NCBI RefSeq assembly: GCF_001039355.2
Contig: NW_019775706.1
Span: 64,001-128,000 of the forward strand
DNA: 64,000 nt
Direction of reading: 5' to 3'
Source: Lingula anatina
Lineage: Eukaryota; Brachiopoda; Lingulata; Lingulida; Lingulidae
Under the pieces are notes generated by a model that worked only from the letters and a program-made list of their open reading frames with translations, was not told the origin of the DNA and did not search any database. Shown piece by piece: positions 49,611-60,183 of the stretch. Numbering within the stretch: the stretch's first letter is position 1; every line of letters begins with the position of its first letter. The position numbers and the translations under genes were made by a program.

Positions 49611-49725
49611 TCTTCTCATTGAAAATTATCACTGGGGCTATTATTAAAACACTCACTTATATGTTTGTTTTTACAATTAAAGCACATTAATAATATAGTC
49701 TTAATCAAATTAAAGACGTGTAATT

Positions 49726-51248
49726 CTAATCCCAGCAATTTTCCTCATCACTGCCGTCTCCACAGTCGTCGTTCTTGTCGCACTGATAGATAGGATAAAT
49801 GCAGCGACCGTTTGTGCATTTGACGTTGGGCTGTGGGCATGGACAGTTCTTCTCGTCGCTCCCGTCTCCACAATCGTCCTGCATGTCGCACACCCACTGG
49901 GGAAATATGCAAATCCCAGTGGGGCACTGGTGGGTCTTGTTCTCGGAGACGCATTGGCAGTTTCCGGTGTCGTCTGCTTCGTCACTTCCGTCCCCACAGT
50001 CGTCGTAACCATCGCATTTGAATGCGACCATGATGCATTTGCCGTTTGCGCACTCGAATTGCTTGTCCCCACACGGAGACGGGCAATCTAGTTCGTCGCT
50101 GCCGTCAAAGCAGTCCTTCGTGCGACTGCGATCGCAAGCCAAAATCGCATGGATGCACTGCCCGTTTGCGCACTTGAATTGCCGTTCGGGGTCACAGTCA
50201 GAGAACGTACAGTTATCTTCGTCCCCGCCGTCTGCGCAATCGAGAGAGTAATCGCACACGAAATCTTTCGGAATGCACTCAGCGTTTGAGCATTCGAAGC
50301 CCAGGCTACCGCAGCGGTTTGGACAGTCTTTTTCGTCACTTCTGTCGGGGCAGTCGTTGACAAAGTCGCACCTCACTGACTCTGGCACGCAGCCTCCCTG
50401 GGCACAGGTGAACTCCGTGTCGTTACAAGGCCTGTAGGTGCAATTTGTTTCGTCGTACCTGTCACCACAGTCGTCATAATGGTCGCAGACAAGAGCGACA
50501 GGAATGCATCTACCATTAAGACACCGAAATTCGAAACTTTGGCATGGCGGCATGCAGCCTGTTTCGTCACTTCCGTCTCCGCAGTGATCTATGTCGTCAC
50601 ACACCAGTGACGCTTGGATACATCGTTTGTTAGCACACTCATACTGGTCGCCAGTACAGGGGCATTCCATTTCGTCCTTTCTGTCTTCACAATCGTATCG
50701 CCCGTTGCAACGCCAAGAGAGCGGAATCAAGGCGCCATTTCCACATTGGAAGGTGGTGCCCTCTATCGACTTGATCTGATCGCATTCGATTTTTGAGCAA
50801 TTGCCGTTGGCCAGAGAAGGTCCTTGTAAAGCGAATTCGGTTAAGCGGCTCCATTCGCAATCAGAACCACCTGCAATGAAATAATTGACCGGAGTGAAAT
50901 GCATGTATATGAAATGGGGAGAACTTGATAACACGAGAATAAACATTTGTTACGAAAAATATAAAAAGACGTTTTGATCTAATTTCCCATTATTTTATTA
51001 TTTTTTGACTTTGAGCTCGAAACAGCAGTTACGTTAACTTGCCACCAACCATCACACTTGAATACCGTAAACATCCAGCGTTGACGAGGTCTCTCCTTAT
51101 TAAAGTTTTACCTACATGTAAAACGCACCCTTTCATTCATTGTTTCAGATTACTGGCTGTAAATTTTCTGTAAGTAACATACGCTTTTCGAAACCCTGCC
51201 TTTCATAGCACTTTCACATGAATCTCCTTAAATGAACCAGACACGACA

Positions 51249-51283
<35 letters not shown>

Positions 51284-52535
51284 CAACTTTTTTCAACATC
51301 GTCGTTTTGCTGGTTAACAAAGTTCAGATTCTCCAATTGTCTATCATATAGACTGAGCAAAGGTATAAACGCCCCGTGTGAATAATACCTAACATTTAAT
51401 GGGCTAATGCTAATCTATAGCATATTGGGGAACAAAAATTACCATGGATGATTTAATATACAGCATTAACATGCATAACTCATAATGCTAATAAAATATT
51501 TTTGAATTAAAAAAATTAAAGTATTGCACGGGCCGTTTATATATTTATCTCAGTGTACGCAATGTACTGGACCAACCTGCAGACGGATCCACCAGGCCAT
51601 TGCAAATGGCTTCAGGGTCCACATTCATACAAGTCAGCTCCTTGTAACACACGGATGTCACATCTGGAAAGGAAACGTGGTCACATTTCGGTGCGGTTGA
51701 TGGAGAACCCAAAATGAACTAGTCTGACAATGGTAGATGTTGTCAGACGTGGGTTATTATATTAGAATATCTTTGTTTGTCCGAGGCATTGTCTGGGAAG
51801 GTTTAGGATTGTCCGGAGGGAAGGGGAGGTCGTACTGATACCGTTAAATCAATTTTATTGTGATAACTTATCACTGTTCTTACATGTTTACATACGTGTA
51901 CTAACAATAATGTCTTTGTAAAATAAGTGTATCCCAGTATACACAATGTACGGTGATTTAAAAAAAAATAATAATATGATGTTGATCGCTTGTCAGTAAT
52001 GGATTAAAAAATTGAAAGTATCATATCCAATCATTCATAGCAAAAGGTTCATTTCTAATAATACTATCATTCTCATTAGATTGATCAAACTCTTTGGGGA
52101 CTCTCGCTGAGTGCAATCAGATTGACAGATTAACACGCCTCTTCTTGTTTTCAACGTAGGCCTACTCGGGAAATCACCGGCTTTTCTCTAGCGGTACAGC
52201 TACAATTTTCTCTAGCGGTACAGTTTTCTGTACCTCCCTATCTTGCCAGACAACTATCGCTCGATGTGAAAGAGGTCGGGTCTTACATTTGCAAACCTCC
52301 ATACAAGGCAGAACAGGGAAAGGGCGTCGGTTCTCGTCCTGATAGCAACGGGGAAATAGCGCCTGACACAAGAAGGGCACCATGTACTGCGAGCAGTCGT
52401 GACACGCAGCCACACTCCGCAAGGACGCCAAGACGCTGGACTCCAGCGCTGTGGTCTAGAATTTAATGCAAGAATAAATGGATTAACTAAAATATAAGTT
52501 GATTAAGTAATCAGAATACGTACGTGAATCCGAAC

Positions 52536-52585
<50 letters not shown>

Positions 52586-53513
52586 GTGAAAATGAAATAA
52601 CATCAGTATTCTACTTACGGTGTCTTCGTGGCCAAATACATTTGGAAAGGCTGTCCCAAAACGTATTACGTGGGGGCACACGTCCACGCGTACAAATTCA
52701 CATGGGTTCCAGGTTGCTGAAAAATATTAATAATAACAATAATAAGAAGAAGAAGAAGAAGAAAGAGAAGAAGTAGAATAAGAAGAACTTAAGAGACTCC
52801 AGAGATAATGGGTCGATATATAGGACCAGAAAGCTTATTTTTTAAATACCGTTTGTTGTTTCCTGGTCGTAAGATAAAAGCAGACCCATTGGCCTGATTG
52901 CGTTGTACTTTAGTTTAATTCTCGCTTTAACAGTTTGTCTAGATTTATATTCAATACAAAGACTTGATACAAGGTATCCAAAGGTAATTCCAAAAAAGAT
53001 CTGCCAAAATGGTTCCAGAAATGGTTTTGCATATACCCAATGTATTTTCTCATAAAGTAACCATGAACCCAAACATAAATAAATAAATAAAGGACACAAA
53101 ATGCGTATGCTTATGCATATACATAATACATGTATTTCATAAATTAAAAACCAGATAACCACACGCTCACCTTGTATAATAAAATACGCCATGATCGTCA
53201 CACAGCCGAATATTGTAGCGGACGTCAACAGAACAAAAGGTCTGGAACACCACCCCGGCCTCGTGAAGCCACCGTACACCTCGCGTTCTTTTTCCTCTGT
53301 CTTAACCTTGTCACTGCAGAGCATGATCCCATTGAGGTTTACCTCCCGCTCCTTGTTCGCGATCAGCGCATCTAAGCTGTATTTACTGTCCATGCCAACT
53401 TCTCGCTGTTGACCACCGGCCATAGCGCCTTCAATTAACCAATAAGGGCGGTGGTCAGCTTTCTCTGGCACCGACCAGTACTCGGTTTTGGCCAGTTCTT
53501 CTTTTCCGTCCAT
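49726..53513 (-). CDS. Type II membrane protein with Frizzled domain and nine LDLa repeats (gene A)
   Basis: Five coding exons on the minus strand: 53513-53171, 52716-52619, 52455-52287, 51663-51577, 50870-49726; all phases agree, 613 residues. Order: cytoplasmic N-terminus (1-91, no signal peptide), one membrane helix (about 92-114), a Frizzled cysteine-rich domain split over exons 2-4 ([61 protein letters not shown]), a short spacer, then nine LDL-receptor class A modules with the calcium-box C-x-DGSDE-x-C pattern (for example [10 protein letters not shown]). The last module is followed by only WD and the stop. The FZ plus LDLa order behind an N-terminal anchor recalls corin, but no scavenger-receptor or trypsin domain follows. 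The ATG at 53513 is the first in the frame. All nine LDLa modules sit in one 1145-nt exon. Ligand and role unknown. Confidence 0.85.
51252..51282 (+). repeat. Poly-A run
   Basis: About 30 A in an intron of gene A. Confidence 0.95.
52539..52586 (+). repeat. (ATA)n microsatellite
   Basis: About 15 ATA/TAA units just downstream of exon 2 of gene A on its coding strand. Confidence 0.95.
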
Positions 53514-55895
53514 CGCTTGCGCCAAAGGTTCAAACAAGGCGACTGGTTGACCCTAAGTGTGTTGTTCGATGAAAGAGTTATGGAAGGACACCCAAATTCT
53601 CACGAAACACCAGAACGCAAAATTAAAGCTTCCTGTAAAGCGTTTCAGAACCAACTGTGTCAGGGTTTTCAGGTCTTTCGGTAAACAAGTATTTAAAAAT
53701 ACAATGATACATATCAAAACAATGAAAACCGAGCCTAAAGTATACTTCGCGTTGCGGATAGCGCTGTTGATTCTCGTACAGCTTTTCTTTGAAAGAAACC
53801 AGTGTCAAAGCTAGTTTCCGTTCTGACGAATCGTTGCGTCAACGTGCTCTAGGGGAAATATGGCGACGAATGTCGTTGATGAACAACAGCAAATAATGAC
53901 AATAATAATTATAAATAAAAATACTGAAAAATGTATATCAATTAGTTCATAATTTAAAGAATCTTCGAGATTGCATGCACGACTGATAAGGAAAGCCATC
54001 AATTATTCTTAAATATAAATTTCGTTTAGATCTTTTCTTTTTAGAATCTTTTAGATATGATATAACACGACGCAGCAACTTTTAATAAAAGTAACTTATT
54101 TAGGAACAGAATTGCAACAGCTTTCAGGGACAGAAAAGGATGTTTTTTTACCACAGTTTGGTCATAATCATTCCAGCATATCCACAAACATGTCAGACAT
54201 CTCATTATGATGTTTGTGATAACCCATAAATAAGAACAAAAAGTCTGAAGTCTTGTTTATCTGACAGTTGTTATTCACATTGCAGCTAGATATTTGAGAC
54301 GTCATGCAAAAGACACAAAAAACAATCGAATTACTAGAAAAAATAAGGTGGTACCGACAGCCCCAGGTAAACTCTGCCATATGATCTAGACCTACAAAAG
54401 CAACTCTTCGAAATTCATTGCATGCCGCGCCCGCCAACGTGCCTACGGCTCTTTACTTTAAGTGTCCATAATGGTAAACAAAATGCACACTGCAGCTGCG
54501 CCAAGACGTTTCCTTGTACAGATGATAAGTCTATTTTTTTTTTACAAATAACCAACCGTTGCCTTCTTTCTGATCACTAATGCAACTGTTCAATTTGTGC
54601 GGCAGGTTTTGTACAATCCGCCAATCTTATAAACAACATGTGCGCTTGTGTATAGTGACAAGTCATTTTTTTGCACGAATCAAGAAATGAACTCATGCGC
54701 TCATACAAATATGTGCTCTGTATAAATACATTACACACAAAAAAGTTTACAAAGTCGACTGATATACAATGAAAAATGAAATAATTAATGAAGAAATGGA
54801 TCAGGAAATAATTCATCCAGAAATTCAAGACGTTTCCCATGTAGATATGTTTTAACATTAAAATTCTAATTTTTAAAAAATTAATTTTTTCTTCACAACT
54901 GAACAGCAATGACATCATTTCGGCACCCTCACCCGTAAGTCCTCCGGCTCGTGATCTACCACCTGAAAAACAACTGCACGCACAGAGGGCGTCGCTAAGC
55001 AGGAGGTAGGGGTATATGAGGGAGCAGAGGTAATAGGAGTCAAAACCCTACCCTAGGTTCTAGATTCCGGTATTGCCAGCTCGATCTTGATTTCATATAT
55101 AACCCATAGCAGCAATACCAGGTGAAAGTGACTCCATGGTATATTTAATATTTAACAAACTAACTTTCACGTTGCTCTGACACTCAGGGTACAAAACCCT
55201 TGCCGATAAACATTATCAGCAACACAGAGAATCAAATTTGTACTCGGATACGCATCGATAATAGAATTAAGAAACGAATAAATGTTTGAGAAAATAATTG
55301 TACATAAATACAAAATAACAAAACAGAGGAAACAACCAGAAAAATGCCATACATACTTTTTAAAGCAGAAAACGACTATAATGTTGCTTCATGATTGCTC
55401 TGTTCTTGAACTCCGGAATAAATGTATAGATTTTATGTAAAGACCAAATAAAACGATAAGTTGGTTAGCGAATTCCCTCTACCATGATCAGAGATTGTGT
55501 TTTCCCTGGATCGTCAAAGATAATTTCTCTGGATAATTCTTTGGACTTTTCTGTAATGTGAAGATTTGTGCACATAACTGTGGACAACGTGTAGTCACCT
55601 GGCCTCATTCTGATAGAGAGTAGTTCACGAGCGCGACGGTCCCCAATTTTTAGGAAATTTGGGCATTTATTACCAACTTTTTTGATTAAGAAAAACTGCA
55701 AAAGACATTGGTACGTTAAGTAGAATTTTGGGATCCCCCCTCCCGACCCCCCCCCCCAAAAAAAAAAAAGAAACTTAATTTGACGTTTACTTGTGAATTT
55801 GACACCCTCCACCTCAGCATCAATTGCTGAATATTTATATCAGTATATATTCAGCAATTACAAATTTTACAAAATTTTCTATCATCATCAACAAC

Positions 55896-55927
<32 letters not shown>

Positions 55928-55958
55928 TAATACCATAAAAAATATCAAACAATTTCCT
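53514..55958. other. Spacer between the two Frizzled-LDLa genes
   Basis: Holds the promoter and leader of gene A (right of 53513) and the 3' flank of gene B (left of 55959). Includes a third copy of the 155-bp dispersed repeat (55038-55192), a C/A homopolymer near 55746-55770 and an (ATA)n run (55899-55926). No other gene recognised. Confidence 0.6.
55899..55926 (+). repeat. (ATA)n microsatellite
   Basis: About nine units, 33 bases downstream of the gene B stop. Confidence 0.9.
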
Positions 55959-58688
55959 TCACACACGGCAGTTGAATTCATCACTTCCGCCTGCACAGTG
56001 AGGGTAGCCATCACAAACCAGTGATCTTCGAATGCACTCACCGCTTGAACAGTGGTAATACGTCGAATCAAAACACGTGCAGTCTCCTTCGTCACTTCCG
56101 TCGAGACAATCGTCATCGAGGTCACAGTACGAGAACCCCATGATACAGTTACCGTTATCGCAGCGAAACTGCGACTCCCCGCACGAGGAGCAGTTGCGTT
56201 CGTCACTTTGGTCGGGACAGTCTCTTTTTCCGTCACACACCATGGTAGTGTCGATACAAAGGGGTCCTTCCACACACCGAAAGTCAGTCTCGTTACAACA
56301 CATGGCGTCCACTTCATCGCTCCCGTCACTACAGTGCTGGATTCCGTCACAGACGAATTCGTTGGGAAAGCAAAAACCACTGGGACCGCAAAAGAATCCT
56401 TCGCACGTATTTGTGCAGTTTATTTCGTCACTTCCGTCACCGCAGTTATCAACACCGTCACATTCATGCCACAAATTGACGCAGTTTTTGTTGCTACATG
56501 TAAAACCAGGACAAGGGCAGTTGGATTCGTCCCTCTCGTTCGTGCAGTCGATCACGCCGTCACATTCCTGTCGTGCGTCGATGCACTGTGCTTCGTCGCA
56601 CTCGAAACCTTCGCACGTGCAACCGACTTCGTCACTTCCGTCCCTACAGTCGTCCATCTCGTCGCATACCCATGCAGGATTAATACACCTCCCATTAGAG
56701 CAGAGAAACCCCAAGCAAGGGCAGTTGTCTTCGTCGCTTCCGTCCCCACAATCGTCATATTCGTCACACTCATAATTAGAGTTGACGCATTTGCCACTGG
56801 AACACTGGAAGTGCCCATGCGCTGAGCAGTTGCAGTTGAGTTCGTCTGACCGGTCACCGCAATGGTCGAAAAGATCACAATAAAGCACTCGTGACACACA
56901 ATTATTGTTCTTGCACCAGAATTCGTTTGTGATGTCACAGGGTGAGCAGGTTTCCTCTGTTTCGTCACTTCCGTCCTCGCAGTCAATTATGTCGTCACAC
57001 AGCCAAGATTTCCAGATACACTCTCCGCTGTGGCACTGGGCCTGCAGGTTTTTGCACAGCGAGGGACAGTTTTTTTCGTCACTGCCGTCCACGCAATCGA
57101 CTCGTCTATCACATCTTGAAGAGATAGGGATAGTTGCCCCATTTTCACAGTAAAACTTTGAATCGTCGATAACTTCGCCTTGACTAGTACATTTCGGGAC
57201 TGCATCGCTCGGTAGCGCTAGCAGTTCAGAAATTTGCTCATTGAATCTGTACCAGTCGCAACGGCGTGGGCCTGAAATCAAATGTGATACTTTTAACTTT
57301 CTTTCAAATACATAAATATCTGTTCATATGTGCCAATCCACAGATCCGTATTTCTTTCACTTAATATTATATGAATAAATATGATCATTTCATGATCGAT
57401 TCAAGGAAAGACGTAAGTAAAACCAATTCCTCCGAGCTTTGCTATACGTAAAGACAATTATCAAATCATTTATAAAAAGTACCCTTCATACTGAAGATAT
57501 AGAATATATACTCCCATCTGAGCAGTCACAAAGCCGCCATACCAAAGTGACGTCACAATGACGTATTATGTCCACCTGCGGAATCATAGTCCGCTGTCCC
57601 ATATGCTGTTATATAGCGAATGCCAGCGTCTTTGCGTAAAAGACATGTAACACACAGAGAAAAAGTAGGGTGCAAAGGTGCAAACAAAATCTTTAATACA
57701 GCGAGATGTGGGACCAGCAGGTAAACAACCAGTTAGACTGACATCGGCCCTACTGCACATCAAGCAGCAGACAAAAATGAAACCGAGACAAAACAAAGTT
57801 TCACATGTGTGTGACGTCATGTATGTGACGTCAAAGCGTTGAAATGACGTCGTGTAAGTGCCATCTTGGTCTTATTTCATGCCTTACCTACCTGTCGGCA
57901 CAGCAGTATGTTGACATAGATTAGTGATGTTTAATCCAATCCTGTTAAGATCACGTTGGCACACTTTCGTCACAACTACAATGACAAAATTTTGAAAATT
58001 TGAATTGAATTAACACTTTTGGCTCCACAGTTGTGTCGATAGCGCATTAGTTGAAATTAAGTCTCTCTTCTAAATGCTTAAGTGTCTTATCCTGCACTAA
58101 GAATATTTTTCTGTATTTATTCCTGTTTTTATTCCTACAAAATAAATCAAAACGGGCAAATTACAGTTGTTCGTGCAGATCGATACTCTGTACATTGTAT
58201 CCTTTATAATTATTTCCGTCCACTTATACGTTTAGCTGTGGCGATGCATTTGAGAAATATCGGGAAATCAAGAAAGCAGAAAGTTGAAAATAAGATAAAT
58301 AAAGTTATATAAAAGTAATAAATAGCAAATATAAAACTAGTAACAGTTATTGGATTTGCCAGTAATGCATGCACATAATCACAAAAATGAATAAATAAAT
58401 AAATAAATAAATGAATAAAAAACATACATTTGCAAATATCTTCACAAGGTAGCGATGGCGACATCCGCCCGCCCTTGTCTACGTGGCAACGTGGGAACAT
58501 CATTCCGCACATGAAGGGTACAAGGTATTGAAAACATGGCGGACAAAATGGCGTCTCTTGGAACCGTGAGTATATCATGGACTTCAGAGCTGCCTCCTGG
58601 TGAAAGAGATGGATATGAATATTCAATAAAGACATAGCATTAGAACAGCAATTGTTTATTGCCTGGATACGGTTTTTGATAATAATAA

Positions 58689-58719
<31 letters not shown>

Positions 58720-60152
58720 ATATTTGTTCTTATTGAATAGCAATACCAATTTTTATTAGTCCATTATAATGATAATCTTCATATTTGGCTTTAGATATTT
58801 AATGTTTCCTAATTTTTAATTGGAAAATGCTATCATCAAAAGTAATGCCTTAATACTTTAAAAATGGAAGCAAACAGAGTGAAACGCGAGTAACTATCCA
58901 ATGTGAAGGTGGTGCGTTAATTGAGTACAATTCCTCAACTTACAGCATCTTCGTGGCCGAATGCATTGGGAAAAGCGGTGCCCTCAGTGAGTACGTTGGG
59001 GCAGGCGGTGATGTTGATATATTCACACGGGTCCAGCTTCTGTTCTGCTGAAATTGGAATTCAGTGATTGTTTAACTCCATAACACTTCGGTGAAATTCA
59101 AATAATAGTGTAGACAGCAAAGATAGCAAATATACAGACATCATGACAAACAGGAAAACCGTGTTTGTAAAACTAAACCGATCGAGCTGACTTTTTGAAA
59201 GGAACATGTCTTTCTTAAACAAAGTCACTCAGATAAAATAACAAAATGTTTTGCACTCATGGGGTGAACACCATCAAAGCACTTGCAACAACAACAAAAA
59301 AAAGGGGGGGGGGAGAACACCCGCAAGAAAATGCATTAGTATCGAAGTAGCAAAGAAGCATTAACGCAGTAGTGGTGTGGAGCATATTTGCAGTAGAAAT
59401 GCAGCATAGCCTACTGCAATTCTACTCCAAAAAGTACATAGGTTTGTACAGAGAGGAGCATTAATGCAGTAGATTAGCAGCATGATAGAAGCATGTTTCA
59501 AATATGCTAATTAGCTCCCAAATCGAAGCAGAATTGAAGCATGTTTGCAGTATGATTGCAGTAGTCTACTGCGCTGGAGTATCTACTGCGTTTTCTTGCG
59601 GGTGACGTTTCGGACGGGACGGCAACGGCGAAGGTCACATCGACGTCACGGACAAACAGTCATTACATGTAGAATAAAGACAAAGAGTTTCTGTACGTAA
59701 AAACAAATTATAAATCTTGAATGAATTATTTTAGGTCATGATGTTGACACTTTGCATTATGATTAGAGTATAAAAAGAGAAAATAAAAGCCGTTTCATGG
59801 AATATTTTATTTCATACCTTCGGCAATATCTTTTAACGGAAGGTGTGGACTCGGAAAATCTAGATTTGCGCAAATACTGTACACTTATAATATAATTTAC
59901 NATCTTCACAAGGTAGCGATGGCGACATCCGCCCGCCCTTGTCTACGTGGCAACGTGGGAACATCATTCCGCACATGAAGGGTACAAGGTATTGAAAACA
60001 TGGCGGACAAAATGGCGTCTCTTGGAACCGTGAGTATATCATGGACTTCAGAGCTGCCTCCTGGTGAAAGAGATGGATATGAATATTCAATAAAGACATA
60101 GCATTAGAACAGCAATTGTTTATTGCCTGGATACGGTTTTTGATAATAATAA

Positions 60153-60183
<31 letters not shown>

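Larger units (their letters stand above)
47629..49725. other. Spacer between TTC38 and the first Frizzled-LDLa gene
   Basis: Follows the TTC38 stop, with AATAAA-like signals near 47660. The two flanking genes are convergent. Holds dispersed repeat copy 2 and its (TA)n run, C homopolymers (near 48844) and a C-run/CA repeat (49559-49610). No recognisable gene. Confidence 0.6.

Noticed and set aside
49726-50946. Start of gene A at an ATG in the LDLa exon ([12 protein letters not shown], which looks like a signal peptide)
   Set aside because: That stretch lies upstream of a strong acceptor (TTCATTGCAG at 50871) whose phase fits the upstream FZ exons, so it is intron. An alternative secreted LDLa-only transcript cannot be fully excluded.
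49726-53513. Calling gene A corin
   Set aside because: Corin has a second FZ domain, SRCR and trypsin domains, none of which are seen; only the front-end order is similar.
56052-56825. 257- and 232-codon open frames on the plus strand opposite gene B, and similar ones opposite gene A
   Set aside because: Antisense shadows of the periodic LDLa array; their sequences simply mirror the repeated cysteine/acidic codons and have no independent domain.
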